Shown here in pieces: positions 10,263 to 21,000 of a stretch of 64,000 nt of DNA (positions within the stretch are counted from its first letter, which is position 1; each line of letters opens with the position of its first letter). The translations under genes were made by a program, and so were the position numbers. The stretch comes from Sphingobium sp. Cam5-1 (GTDB lineage Bacteria > Pseudomonadota > Alphaproteobacteria > Sphingomonadales > Sphingomonadaceae), in assembly GCF_015693305.1 (NCBI RefSeq), contig NZ_CP065139.1, positions 799,501 to 863,500 on the forward strand, given 5' to 3'. A model generated the notes under the pieces. It saw only the letters and a program-made list of their open reading frames with translations. It was not told the DNA's origin and did no database searches.

Positions 10263-13200
10263 TTGGGCGCTATAGGAAATTTCTGTCGAATCTTGGTTGG
10301 GCTGGGCGCTTTGGGCCTGTCATCCGCGCTGGCCGCGCAACCGCAGCTCGACCGGCCGTTGTTGCAGGACAGCTTTCGCATCGGCAGTGGCGGCGGAGCG
10401 CTCTGTCAGGCGCAGAGCGTCAATGGCGATCCGGCAAGCCGTACTATGTTCGATCGCGCCTGGGCCGTTGTATGTCGTGACGCCGCGCGTCCGGTAGGCC
10501 GCATCTATGCGCTCCGGCGGAGCGGGGCCGATAACGAAGCGGCGCTGCTTGAAAGACTGTCGGCATCGCGCCGATCTCCCGTGAACTGCGGCGCGCCGGG
10601 CGGCATGACCTTGCCCGATATTGGTGCGGTAACAGTCCGCAATTGCTCCAGCGAAGCGGGCGCTTACCGCATCCTGTCCGTCGAACGGGGCAAGACGCTG
10701 TATGTGACGCAGGGCTTCGCGCCCTATGACACGGTCCTGGACCTTGGCCTGCGCACCGTCGCCTTGGGTCGCATCGTGCCGGGCAAGATCGACATCGTCG
10801 CGACTGGCGGCAGCAACGCAGCGGCTTTCGCCCGGATGCAGGCGGCGACCCTCGATCCCCAGACGGTGATGGCGGAGGGCTATCGCCGTAACGCCTCGGG
10901 CAACTATGCCGAGGCCGCGGAATTTTTCGACAGCCTGACCGATCGCCTCGCCCGTGATCCCGATACGAAAGCCTTAAGCCCCGCCGAACGGGCGAACCGA
11001 CAACATGAATATCTCGTGAACCACGGTTTGCAATTGTCCAACCTTGGCCTGTTCGATCAGGCCGATGCAGCCTTTACCCAGACTCGCGTCGTGCCGACGG
11101 CAGATGCTGTCCAGCTCCGCCTGCGCCGTAATTTCGAAGCCGTGCATCACCTCAATCAGCGCGATCTTCAGGGCGCGCTCGCCTTGCTCGACCAGTCGTT
11201 GGAAGGCGGGATGGCGCTTGTCGCTGGCACTGATGGCGCAGTGACCTTGCCAAGCGACGTGGCGGCGGAATTGAGCAGCGGCTCGCCGGAAACGCGGGCA
11301 CTGGGCGTACGGCAGGATACAGCGCTCACGCCCGGCGAGCGGGCGGCCATACTCGATGCGCAAGCACAGCAGTTGCGCGGCACCATCTTGCGCCTGTCGG
11401 GCAAGCCTCGAGAGGCGCGCACCGTGCTCACCCAGGCGCTCAACGACGTGCAGCGGGTGCGCGATGGCCGTGTGACCTCGATCACCCGGCTACGCGCGCA
11501 ACTGCTGGGCGAGATCGCGCTGACGCACGAAGCGGAACAGGATTATGGCGGTGCCGAGGCGCGGCTCAATCAGGCCGTCAGCCTGATCGCATCGCAATAT
11601 CCCGAAACGATGGCCCTCAACGGCGCGCGTGCCCGGCTGGGCGCGTTCCTCGTGCGGCGCGGGCGTACTGATGAGGCGTTGAAGACCTATCGCGCGATCA
11701 TGACGTCCACCGTGGCCAATCGTGGCACGCTGACGGCGATGGCGAACCAGTTGCAGCCCTATTTCACGCTGCTCACGTCCGAAATGCCCCGGCGCCCGGA
11801 ACTCGCGGCGGACCTGTTCGAAGCGTCGCAATTGCTGGTGCGTCCCGGTGCGGCCGAGACGCTGGAATTGCTGAGCCGCGAATTGTCCGCGGGCGACGGA
11901 GAGGCCGCGCGCCTGTTCCGCCAGTCGACATCTCTCGCGCGCGATATAGAGCGTGGCCGGATCGCGATCGCCCAATTGCGTGAAGCGGGCAAGGGCGACA
12001 GCGCGACCCAGGATGAGATCGCGCGGCGGCAGGCAGAGATCGACGCGCTGGCGACCGATCAGGCAGCGACGCTGACGGCACTGGCCGCCTATCCCCAATA
12101 TCGCGCCGTCAGTCCGCAGGCGCTGACCCTAGGCGAAATGCGCGGAACGTTGAAAGCGGGGGAGGGCTATTACAAGCTCGCGCAGCTTGGCGATGCGCTC
12201 TACGCCCTGTGGATAGACGGGCAGGGGGCAACAGGCTTCCGCTCGCCGGTCAGCGCTGGCGAAGTGGCGCGCAAGGTCGCGGCGCTGCGCGAAACGATTT
12301 CGACCGATGTCGCTGGTGTGCAATCCACCTATGCGCTTGACCTGCCGGTGGCGCGCAGCCTCTATCTCGACCTGTTCGGCCCGATCGATGAGCGGCTGAA
12401 GGCCGCGCGCCATCTGATTTTCGAGCCGGACGGCGCGATGCTGCAACTGCCGGTTAACCTGCTGGTCGCCAGTCAGCCGGGCGTCGATGCCTATGCTGCG
12501 CGGCTGGAGAAGGGCGGCGACGAGTTCGACTTTCGTGGTGTCGACTGGCTCGGTCGCGACCATGCGGTAAGCACCGCCTTGTCGGCCCGCGCTTTCCGCG
12601 ACGCCCGGCTGACGCCGCCCTCGGGCGCACCGCAAAGCTATATCGGCTTTGGCGATAATGCGCCGATTGCCGGACCAAGGCTGGCCGCCCTGACGCGTGG
12701 CGCGTTGCCCGGTCAGGCTGACGATTGCAGCTGGTCGCCTGCCCAGTGGAGTCACCCCATTCCGGCGGACGAGTTGCGTCAGGCGGCGCAGGCGGTTGGA
12801 ACATCGGGCAGCGAACTCGTCACCGGCGCGGCCTTCACCGATGAGGCGGTCAAGGCGCGCAATGACCTCAACCACTTCCGTATCCTGCATTTCGCCACCC
12901 ACGGCCTTGTCACGCCGCCGCGCGCAGGGTGCCCGGCCCGCCCAGCCTTGCTGACCAGCTTTGCGCCCAAAGCCGGTTCGGACGGCCTGCTGCAATTTGG
13001 CGAAATCTTCGACCTGCGGCTGGATGCGGACCTTGTCATCTTGTCGGCCTGCGACACGGCAGGGGCGGCCGGTGCCGAAACGACCCGTGCGGCGGGCTTG
13101 TCCGGCGGCGGCGGAGCGCTCGATGGTTTGGTGCGCGCATTCATCGGCGCGGGCGGCCGTTCCATCATCGCGAGCCATTGGCCCGCTCCCGAAGAATATC

Positions 13201-13379
13201 GCGCGACCGAACGGCTGATGGCCGGGCTGTTCGCGGCGGCTCCCGACCAACCAGTGGCTGAGGCGCTGCGTTCGGCCCAGATTCAGCTGATGGACGATGC
13301 GGACACGTCGCACCCCTTCTACTGGTCCGGCTTTGCCGTCATAGGCGATGGCGCCCGTCCGTTGATCGCCCGGCGCTGA
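10263..13379 (+). CDS. secreted CHAT-domain protein (caspase-like protease fold) with TPR-like region
   Basis: 1038 residues beginning at a TTG with a GGGGGG ribosome site six bases upstream. Residues 1-25 form a signal peptide (ILVGLGALGLSSALAAQ), so the product is exported. Residues of about 200-520 look like alpha-helical tetratricopeptide repeats. The C-terminal third is a CHAT domain with the putative catalytic dyad His about 880 (LHFATHG) and Cys about 930 (LSACDT), plus the typical ending SHPFYWSGFAVIGDG. CHAT proteins are caspase/separase-fold peptidases; some are activated proteases, and many sit beside two-partner secretion genes. It heads a tight operon with a CHASE2 cyclase and TpsB/TpsA. 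A role in processing the exoprotein or as a signalling protease is inference. Confidence 0.85.
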   Translation: MGAIGNFCRILVGLGALGLSSALAAQPQLDRPLLQDSFRIGSGGGALCQAQSVNGDPASRTMFDRAWAVVCRDAARPVGRIYALRRSGADNEAALLERLSASRRSPVNCGAPGGMTLPDIGAVTVRNCSSEAGAYRILSVERGKTLYVTQGFAPYDTVLDLGLRTVALGRIVPGKIDIVATGGSNAAAFARMQAATLDPQTVMAEGYRRNASGNYAEAAEFFDSLTDRLARDPDTKALSPAERANRQHEYLVNHGLQLSNLGLFDQADAAFTQTRVVPTADAVQLRLRRNFEAVHHLNQRDLQGALALLDQSLEGGMALVAGTDGAVTLPSDVAAELSSGSPETRALGVRQDTALTPGERAAILDAQAQQLRGTILRLSGKPREARTVLTQALNDVQRVRDGRVTSITRLRAQLLGEIALTHEAEQDYGGAEARLNQAVSLIASQYPETMALNGARARLGAFLVRRGRTDEALKTYRAIMTSTVANRGTLTAMANQLQPYFTLLTSEMPRRPELAADLFEASQLLVRPGAAETLELLSRELSAGDGEAARLFRQSTSLARDIERGRIAIAQLREAGKGDSATQDEIARRQAEIDALATDQAATLTALAAYPQYRAVSPQALTLGEMRGTLKAGEGYYKLAQLGDALYALWIDGQGATGFRSPVSAGEVARKVAALRETISTDVAGVQSTYALDLPVARSLYLDLFGPIDERLKAARHLIFEPDGAMLQLPVNLLVASQPGVDAYAARLEKGGDEFDFRGVDWLGRDHAVSTALSARAFRDARLTPPSGAPQSYIGFGDNAPIAGPRLAALTRGALPGQADDCSWSPAQWSHPIPADELRQAAQAVGTSGSELVTGAAFTDEAVKARNDLNHFRILHFATHGLVTPPRAGCPARPALLTSFAPKAGSDGLLQFGEIFDLRLDADLVILSACDTAGAAGAETTRAAGLSGGGGALDGLVRAFIGAGGRSIIASHWPAPEEYRATERLMAGLFAAAPDQPVAEALRSAQIQLMDDADTSHPFYWSGFAVIGDGARPLIARR

Positions 13380-13384
13380 TCCCG

Positions 13385-15427
13385 ATGGCGGCGCGGGGCC
13401 TTTTGCGCCGGGGCGCGCGCGTCATGCAGGACGCGGGGCGATGGCGGCTTGCCGGGACGGTGCTGTTATTGCTGCTGGCGCTGTTCGTCGCGGGGTGGAA
13501 CTGGACCAAGCCATTGGGCGCCGCCGGTTCAGAGCGGGAGATGCCGACCGCCGATGCGGAGCGCGGCCTGTATGATTGGCGCGCGGCCACTTTCGCGCCC
13601 CGTGTCGAGCAGGACAAGCGCATCCTGATGGTCGTCTATGATGACCAGACGTTGATCGCCACGCGTAAACGCTCGCCACTGGACCGCGGCCTTTTGGCGC
13701 GGGCGCTGCGCAATCTGGACAGGATGGGCGCCACCTCCATTGGCATCGATATATTGTTCGATCAACCGCAGGATGAAGACGCGCAGCTGTTGTCGGCGTT
13801 GCATGCAATGCGCACGCCGGTCTGGCTCGGCTATGCCAATTTCGGCGACAACCGCGAACAGATCATCTTCGAACAGCAGCAATATCTGGACCGGTTCATC
13901 GCTCAGGCGCGGACCTCCAGGGTCAGGCCCGCGAGCATCCGCCTGGAAACGGATTCCGACAATGTTGCGCGCAGCTGGCCAAAACCCGTGCCGGGCCAGC
14001 CACCGCTGCTGTCGCTGGCGATGCATCCGTCGGCGCCCTTTGCGCATTATGGCGGCGCCATCCGTTTCCGCATGCCACGGCCCCAAGCGGACGGATCGGA
14101 AGAACCCGTGATCCCGAGCCTTCAGATCGACCTGCTCGCCGACCCTTCCATGGCCGCGGCTCTGGCGCCGATGGTGCGCGGTCGGCATGTGCTGATCGGC
14201 GGCGACATCGTCGATATCGATCAGTTCGAAACGCCGCTGTCCGGACGGCAGGCGAAATCGACGATGATCGGGCTGGAAGTGCATGCCACGATGCTCGCGC
14301 AACTGCTCGATCGCGCTCTGTTGCCTGCGGTCCCCGGCTGGGCATTGTGGATCGCGGCGGCGCTGATCATACTGGCCGCAGCGCTGACAAGCCTCGCGGA
14401 TTTGCGGTGGTTCTGGCTGGTGCCCGCGCTTGGACTTCAGGCCGTGGCGATAGCGGGCTTGCCGCTTTGGTTGCAGGCGAGCGGCTGGGATACCAAGGGG
14501 CTGCCTGCCGCCGGGTGGGCGCTGGGCTGGGTCGTCACCTTTGCGGCAGTCAGCGCCGCAGCAAGGGCGGTCAATTCGCAACAGCGCCGCTTCGCGCAGG
14601 CGGCGCTGGGCAAATATCTGCCCCGCGATATCGCCGCGCAGATATTGGCGGAACCGGAGAAGCTGGCGCTGCATGGCGAAAAGCGGCCCATCTTCACCCT
14701 CTTCACCGATCTGGAGGGCTTCACCAAACTCAGCCACTCAATCGCCCCGGAAATGGTGGCGCAGTTGCTGAACCGCTATCTCGACATGTTGAGCGACGTC
14801 GTGCTGGCTCATGGCGGGACCATCGACAAATTCGTCGGCGATGCGGTCGTCGCATTCTGGGGCGCGCCGATCGCGCGAGAGGATGACGGGCGCAATGCCG
14901 CGCTAGCCGCCTATGCCATGTGGCAGGCGGGCGAGGCGTTCCGGCAAGACCTGCCGCCCGGCGTCCCGCCGATCGGCCGAACGCGGGTGGGGTTGCACCA
15001 TGGTGATGCGATCGTCGGGAATTTCGGCGGCGAAGGGCGCATTCAATATACGGCTCTGGGCGACAGCATGAACACGGCGGCGCGGTTGGAAGCGGCGAAC
15101 AAGGCGCTGGAAACGTCGGTGCTGGTTTCGCGAGAAGCGATGGAGCGGTCAGGCCTCGACTGGTGGCGGCCGATGGGCCGGGTCCGCCTTCGCGGTCGGT
15201 CGACGCCGGTCGACCTGTTTGAACCAGCACCGGATTTCGCGACCGCCGATCGCGCTCGGCTGAGCGCCGCGCTTGCCGCCTACGACACCGAAGATGCGGC
15301 GAAGCGGGCGACGGGGCTGGCCGATCTCAAAGCAGTGGCGCAAGAGCATCCGGATGATGCGGCTCTCGCCAATCTCGTGTATCGCTATGAATATATTGGG
15401 GACGGAGGAACTTATGGTCTGGGCTAA
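13385..15427 (+). CDS. CHASE2-domain adenylate/guanylate cyclase (class III)
   Basis: 680 residues. One N-terminal membrane helix (about 24-44) is followed by an extracytoplasmic CHASE2 sensor domain (about 55-310), two or three further helices (about 315-400), and a cytoplasmic class III cyclase domain. The two metal-binding aspartates are about residues 442 (LFTDLEGFTKLS) and 486 (FVGDAVVAFWGAP), and the YTALGDSMNTAARLEAAN segment is present. It should make cAMP or cGMP in response to an envelope signal. It starts five bases after the CHAT gene; a later ATG at 13424 is a possible alternative. A CpdA-like phosphodiesterase and a protein with two cyclic-nucleotide-binding domains are encoded nearby, giving a complete local circuit. 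Confidence 0.87.
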   Translation: MAARGLLRRGARVMQDAGRWRLAGTVLLLLLALFVAGWNWTKPLGAAGSEREMPTADAERGLYDWRAATFAPRVEQDKRILMVVYDDQTLIATRKRSPLDRGLLARALRNLDRMGATSIGIDILFDQPQDEDAQLLSALHAMRTPVWLGYANFGDNREQIIFEQQQYLDRFIAQARTSRVRPASIRLETDSDNVARSWPKPVPGQPPLLSLAMHPSAPFAHYGGAIRFRMPRPQADGSEEPVIPSLQIDLLADPSMAAALAPMVRGRHVLIGGDIVDIDQFETPLSGRQAKSTMIGLEVHATMLAQLLDRALLPAVPGWALWIAAALIILAAALTSLADLRWFWLVPALGLQAVAIAGLPLWLQASGWDTKGLPAAGWALGWVVTFAAVSAAARAVNSQQRRFAQAALGKYLPRDIAAQILAEPEKLALHGEKRPIFTLFTDLEGFTKLSHSIAPEMVAQLLNRYLDMLSDVVLAHGGTIDKFVGDAVVAFWGAPIAREDDGRNAALAAYAMWQAGEAFRQDLPPGVPPIGRTRVGLHHGDAIVGNFGGEGRIQYTALGDSMNTAARLEAANKALETSVLVSREAMERSGLDWWRPMGRVRLRGRSTPVDLFEPAPDFATADRARLSAALAAYDTEDAAKRATGLADLKAVAQEHPDDAALANLVYRYEYIGDGGTYGLG

Positions 15428-16130
15428 GGGGGCGGTGGCGCTCGGGATGGCGGTGGCCGTGGGCGCGGGGACGCCTGCATGGGCCGACAGCCTGGTGGTG
15501 CGGTCTTCGGGGCCCTCAGCAGGCAGCTATGCGCCGGGCAAGAAGCTGGCGGATGGCGGGGCACTGCTGCTCAAGGCGGGGGACGTTGTGACGTTGCTCG
15601 ATGCGAAGGGCACGCGTACGCTGCGTGGACCGGGCCGTTTCAACGTGACGGCGGCGGCGACAGTGCCCGCTTCCAACGTGACCATGGCCGCGCTGCTCGA
15701 TACGAAAAGGGTTCGCCGGGCGCGCACCGGGGCCGTGCGCGGCGCCTTGGGAGACGCGCCAGCGGTCGCGAAGCGGCCCAATCTGTGGCTGGTCGATATT
15801 GCGCAGCCGGGGCCGCTATGCGTGTCCGATCCCGCCGCCGTGCGCCTGTGGCGTGCCGATGCCAAAAAATCAGCAACCGTCCGCATCAGCGGCGGTGGCG
15901 CGCAGGGTATGGCCAGCTTCGCCGCTGGGGAGGCAATGGCGGCATGGCCCGCAACGCTCCCCGTCAAGGATGGCGCAACCTATCGGGTGGATGCCGATGG
16001 GCGTTCCACCGACATTCGCTTCGCACTGCTGGGAGCGCCCACTGGCGGAATCGACAACACGGCATCCGCGCTGATCGCGCACGGGTGCCAGGCGCAGCTT
16101 GATCTGCTGATCGATACGGCGGCACGCTAG
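15414..16130 (+). CDS. small secreted protein, possibly FecR-like
   Basis: 238 residues from an ATG at 15414 with GGAGG seven bases upstream, overlapping the cyclase stop by 14 bases. Residues 1-24 are a signal peptide ending in TPAWA. Residues 25-80 contain a beta-rich stretch (GKKLADGGALLLKAGDVVTL, RTLRGPGRFNV) reminiscent of FecR-type domains that describe a threshold or baseline. No catalytic motif was seen; two cysteines could form a disulfide (LCVSDP and HGCQAQ). The position between the cyclase and TpsB suggests a periplasmic part of the sensing or secretion unit. The family call is tentative. Confidence 0.6.
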   Translation: MVWAKGAVALGMAVAVGAGTPAWADSLVVRSSGPSAGSYAPGKKLADGGALLLKAGDVVTLLDAKGTRTLRGPGRFNVTAAATVPASNVTMAALLDTKRVRRARTGAVRGALGDAPAVAKRPNLWLVDIAQPGPLCVSDPAAVRLWRADAKKSATVRISGGGAQGMASFAAGEAMAAWPATLPVKDGATYRVDADGRSTDIRFALLGAPTGGIDNTASALIAHGCQAQLDLLIDTAAR

Positions 16131-16243
16131 GGACTTGATAAGCCGACGGGCGGCAGGCAGAGCGCCTTCCCCGGACGGTCGCAGCGACAGGGACGACAGG
16201 CTATATGGCCGCTCCCGTCGCACTTTGGGGGAATGAGACGGCT

Positions 16244-18031
16244 ATGGGGTTTCAGGGGGCAGCAACATCCCGCATGACGGGGCGTGCGCAATGGCGGATG
16301 GCTTTGGCATTGACTGCCTTGGCGCCAATGCCCGCAATGGCGCAGGTCGCGCCGCGCGCACCCACGCGGGAGGAGCTGTCCCCGGGGCAGCAGGCCGCCG
16401 ACGTCGCGGGCGAAGGAAGCCGTCTGACCGTCGAGGGCGGCGTGGAACGGGCGCCTTGCCCCCTGGCCGATCCGCGCTTTGCCAATGTCACCGTGAACTT
16501 TGCCGATGTGCAGTTTGACGGCCTTCGCGGCGTGGACGCAGCCATCCTGAAGGACAGCTGGGGCGATCTGGCGGGGCGCGACGTGCCTATCGCCAGCCTG
16601 TGCGAAGTCCGCGACCGGGCCGCGACGGCGCTGCGGCAGCTCGGCTATCTGGCGGCGGTGCAGGTCCCGCCACAACGGATCGAAAAAGGCGGCACCGTCC
16701 GTTTCGACATATTGATGGCGCGGCTGGTCGCTATTGAGGTGCGGGGCGATGCGGGCCGGAGCGAACGGTTGATTGCCGCGCATATGGAAGCGCTCAAGGG
16801 GCAACCGCTGTTCAATGTGCATGAGGCGGAACGGCACCTGCTGCTGGCGCGCGATCTGCCGGGCTATGACGTGCGGCTGGCGCTGCGGCCCGCCGGGACG
16901 GCGCCGGGCGAGGTCATCGGCGAAGTGCAGGTGGTGCGTCGCCGGGTGGAGATGGACGTCAATGTCCAGAACCTTGGAAGCAATGCGGTGGGCCGCTTCG
17001 GCGGCCTCGCGCGGGTGCGCTTCAACGACCTGACCGGGATGGGGGACAGCACAGTCCTCAGCATCTTCAACACCGTGCAACCGAGCGAGCAGACGGTATT
17101 GCAAGCCGGGCACAGCATGGCGCTGGGGAGCGACGGGCTGCGGCTGTCGGGCGACTTCACCTATGCCTGGAGCAAGCCCGATATTGACGGGCTGGACCTG
17201 TCGTCCAAAACGATGATCGCTTCGGCAGCGCTGTCCTATCCCCTGGTGCGGCGGCAGGTGCACACGCTGGTGGCGAGCGGCGGACTGGACGTGGTCGATC
17301 AGGACCTCCGCATCGGCTCTCTGCCCTTGTCGCGCGACCGGCTGCGCGTGCTGTTTCTTCGGCTGGAGGGAGAGGCGATTGATGCCGACAGCCTGGGGAG
17401 TACGACCGGCTATTCGGCGATCGAACCCAGATGGCGGATCGGCGGTAATCTGGAGCTGCGCCACGGACTCGCTGGGCTGGGGGCGAGCGAGCCCTGCGGC
17501 AGTCAGGTGGCCTGCATTCCGACGGGACAGTTGGACGGAGACGCCTCTGCTTTTCTGGTGAGGGCAGGGGTACAGGCGGAATATCGTCCCACTCCGAAGC
17601 TGACCTTCGCGCTGTCGCCCCGCGCGCAATATAGCCCGGACCCGCTGCTGTCCTATGAACAGATGAGCGCGGGCAATTATACGGTCGGGCGCGGCTATGA
17701 TCCGGGCACGCTGACAGGGGACAGCGGCGTCGGGTTCGGGGCGGAGGTTCGCTATGGGCGGATCACGCCAAAGGGGCCGGGCGCGATCGCGGTGCAGCCT
17801 TTCCTTTTCTTCGACGCGGCGTGGATGTGGCGCCAAAGCAGCGTCTTTGCCGGGCTTGACCCGCAAAAGCTCTACTCGGCCGGTGGCGGGGTGCGGGCAA
17901 CTTGGTCCAATCATGCGCGGCTAGACCTGACGCTGGCAACGCCGCTGCGGCGCGCGGGGTTGCAGACGGAGCGGGGGGACACGCGGTTGCTCTTGTCGGT
18001 CAGCACTCGAATTCTGCCGTGGAGGCGTTAA
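16244..18031 (+). CDS. TpsB two-partner secretion transporter (ShlB/FhaC/HecB family), copy 1
   Basis: About 595 residues. A signal peptide (MALALTALAPMPAMAQ) is followed by POTRA-like domains (VTVNFADVQFDGLRG with RDRAATALRQLGYLAAVQVP; LVAIEVRGDAGRSERLIAAHMEALKGQPLF) and a C-terminal 16-stranded beta-barrel ending in VGRGYDPGTLTGDSG, the conserved segment of the loop-6 region. FhaC-type proteins export one TpsA partner across the outer membrane. Its TGA-free stop TAA overlaps the ATG of tpsA by one base, so the partner is clear. The start could also be the ATG at 16274. Confidence 0.9.
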   Translation: MGFQGAATSRMTGRAQWRMALALTALAPMPAMAQVAPRAPTREELSPGQQAADVAGEGSRLTVEGGVERAPCPLADPRFANVTVNFADVQFDGLRGVDAAILKDSWGDLAGRDVPIASLCEVRDRAATALRQLGYLAAVQVPPQRIEKGGTVRFDILMARLVAIEVRGDAGRSERLIAAHMEALKGQPLFNVHEAERHLLLARDLPGYDVRLALRPAGTAPGEVIGEVQVVRRRVEMDVNVQNLGSNAVGRFGGLARVRFNDLTGMGDSTVLSIFNTVQPSEQTVLQAGHSMALGSDGLRLSGDFTYAWSKPDIDGLDLSSKTMIASAALSYPLVRRQVHTLVASGGLDVVDQDLRIGSLPLSRDRLRVLFLRLEGEAIDADSLGSTTGYSAIEPRWRIGGNLELRHGLAGLGASEPCGSQVACIPTGQLDGDASAFLVRAGVQAEYRPTPKLTFALSPRAQYSPDPLLSYEQMSAGNYTVGRGYDPGTLTGDSGVGFGAEVRYGRITPKGPGAIAVQPFLFFDAAWMWRQSSVFAGLDPQKLYSAGGGVRATWSNHARLDLTLATPLRRAGLQTERGDTRLLLSVSTRILPWRR

Positions 18032-21000
18032 TGTCGAAAAAGCGTAGCAAATCCTGGCTTTTGACCCTGTTGGGCCGCTCCAGCGCGGTTGCGCTCGCGG
18101 TGGGCTGCGGCGCTGGCGTGGCGCAGGTCAACAAGGCCTTTCAGGGCAGCTATTCGGTACAATCAGGCGATGCCTTTGTTTCGCAGGGATCATCCGCCGG
18201 GACCGACACCATCTCGTTGAATTCGTCTGAGGCGATTATCAACTGGACGCCTGATGATACGAGCGGCACCGGCCCGATCGACTTCCTGCCCCAGAATAAC
18301 ACTGTCGTCTTCAGTGGTTTCAGTGACTTCACTGTCCTGAACCGTATCCTCCCGGTGAATGGCAGCGGCGTGTCGGTTTCGCGAATGATCGAGCTTAACG
18401 GCACGGTGCAGAGCCAGATCAACGGCAGCACGGGCGGCAAGGTGTGGTTCTACGCGCCGGGCGGGATCGTGGCTGGTCCTAACGCCTTGTTCAATGTCGG
18501 GTCGCTGGTGCTGACCAGCAACGACATCGACACGACCGGCGGGCTTTATGGGAGCGGGGGCGAGATCCGTTTTCGCGGTCCCAGCAACGCCCTGACATCG
18601 GTCGAACTGAAACCGGGCGCGCAGATCAACGCGCTGTCGAGCGGCAGCTATGTCGCGCTGGTGGCGCCGCGCGTGGTGCAGGGGGGGACGGTGGCCGTCA
18701 ATGGCGCGGCTGCCTATGTTGGCGCGGAGGCTGCGGACATCAGGATCAACGGCGGCCTGTTCGACATCAGCATCAGCGCGGGCACGACCGACGCTAATGG
18801 CGTGGTGCATACGGGCAGCACGGAGCGGCCGGGCGCGACGGTCACCGATGCGCAACATGTCTTCATGGTCGCGATGCCGAAGAACCAGGCGTTGACGATG
18901 CTCTTGTCGGGCAATGTCGGCTATGACGCGGCGGCGAGCGCGGTGCAGGTGGACAGCGCGGTGGTGCTGTCGGCTGGTTATGACCTGGCGAACGGCGCGA
19001 TCGGGCCGCGCAATATGACGGGCACGGGCGAGGCAAGCGTCAGCATTGGCGGCGGGACCTGGCAGCCGGATGTGACCGGGCAGGCGACCGGCAATATCGT
19101 CGTTCAGCCAAGCGCTGCCGCGAACTTCGCGAACCTCAACCTGACGGCGGAGCGAGCGATTACGCTGCAATCGGGAGCTGCGGGAGCCATAGCGGCAACC
19201 GGCACCATGGACCTGAAGGCGGGTGAGGCAATCACCGTGCGCGCCGATCAGGGCGGCAGCATCAGCGTTGGCGGCAACATGAACCTGACCACAGGGATTG
19301 GCGGCACGGGCGGGACGATCGACGTCCTGACCTTTGGCGGCAGCGCCTTGCCAACAGGCAATGGGCAGATCGACGTTACCGGGACGATGCAGCTGGATGC
19401 CAACGCCTATGGCTTGGGAGGCATCAGTTTTCCGGTACTGGCCGGAGGCGACGCGACGGGTGGTGCGATCAACGTCATCGCGGCGGGCGGTTCGATCAGC
19501 GCGTCTAGCCTGCTCGCCCATGCCGATGCGACCGCCGGGGCCGGCAGCGACAGCGCGGGCAATGCGATGGGCGGAGCCATCACCGTATCGGCACGAACCG
19601 CAGCAGGACCGAGCGGGCCGCTGGCGGGGGGGATCGATTTTGGCACCATGTCGTTGAGTGCGACCGCCGGGGTCGAATATAGCTTTCCCGTCCCCGCCGT
19701 CACGGGCGGCAACGCGACCGGCGGAACGATAAACGTTTCGGCGGCGGGCGGCAGCATCACGACCGGCTATTTTGACATATATGCCAATGCGACAGGTGGC
19801 GACTCCATCGCGGTGGCGGGCACCGGCACGGGGGGCGGCATTACCCTGTCGGCCAGTGCGGCGAACGGCTTGCGCGGCAGTTTCGCGGCCGATTGCACCT
19901 CTTATTGCAACATCACCGCCGATGGCCGGGGCGGCTATGGCGCGAACGGAGCGAATGGCACGGGCGGGTCGATCCTGATCCAGGCGACCGACGCGAGCTT
20001 TGTGGCGGATGGCAGTCTGTATCTGCACGCGAAAGGCGTTGGCGGGGAAACGGCATCTTTTGACGGCGTTGCTGGCACAGGTGGCGATGGGCTGGGCGGC
20101 AGCATAGCGGTGGAGAGCCGGGCCGGTGCACAGGGAAGCGCGGTGATGCGCTTTGGCACCTTGTTTGCCTATGCGGACGGCGTCTCTACCGAGAATGTCG
20201 AAGGGACGACCTACAACGAAGGTGATGGCGGGAATGGCACCGGCGGCACGGTGAACCTGCTCGTCGCCGGAGGCAGTTTCGATGCCACGATCCTGTCGGC
20301 GGGCGCTTATGGTCGAGGCGGAGCATCTTCTGTGAACTGCCCGTCATGCGGTGACGGCGTCACGCCGTTTCAGGCTGGCAGCGGGCAGGGCGGATCGGTC
20401 CAGTTTCTGATGACCGGCGGCACCGCCAACATCGCCAGTCTGGAACTGGGCGCGGGCGGCATCGGCGGCGAAGCGGTCGCGGCGAATGCCAGCGATGAAG
20501 TGACCAGCCTGGCCGGTACGGGCACTGGAGGCACGGCGATATTGGAATCGCGCGGCGGCGTGCTGAATGCCGATAGCATTTCAATCGAGGCCAATGGCGC
20601 GGGCGGCGGCCCCGACCCCTATTATTCCTTCTACTCCTATAACGGTCCCAATGGCGCGGACGGCGGCGCGGGCATTGGCGGCACGGCCCGGTTGCTGATG
20701 GGCGCGGGCGGCACCGGCCAGATCGTCGTGACCGGAGAGCTGGGCATCCGGGCGCGGGGCCATGGCGGTGCTGGCGGTGAAGCAGGATTCGGCTCACCCG
20801 GCGGCCTTTATACGGCAGGCGCTGGTGGCAATGGCACGGGCGGCACGGCGGAACTGACGCTGGCGAGCGGAGCGCTGACCGCGCCATCGCTGCTGGTGTC
20901 GGCGGAGGGTATCGGTGGCGCTGGCGGCAATAACAGCAGCGATGGCGCGGGTGGCGCGGCAGGCAAGGGCACGGGCGGCACGGCGCGCGTCGCTTATCTG

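Noticed and set aside
9942..10480. Two plus-strand open frames before the CHAT gene
   Set aside because: No ribosome site, low-complexity basic products, and they overlap the CHAT signal peptide in another frame.
16127..17914. 595-codon minus-strand frame
   Set aside because: It mirrors the TpsB gene; the product is a Arg/His/Gln-rich shadow typical of GC-rich DNA.
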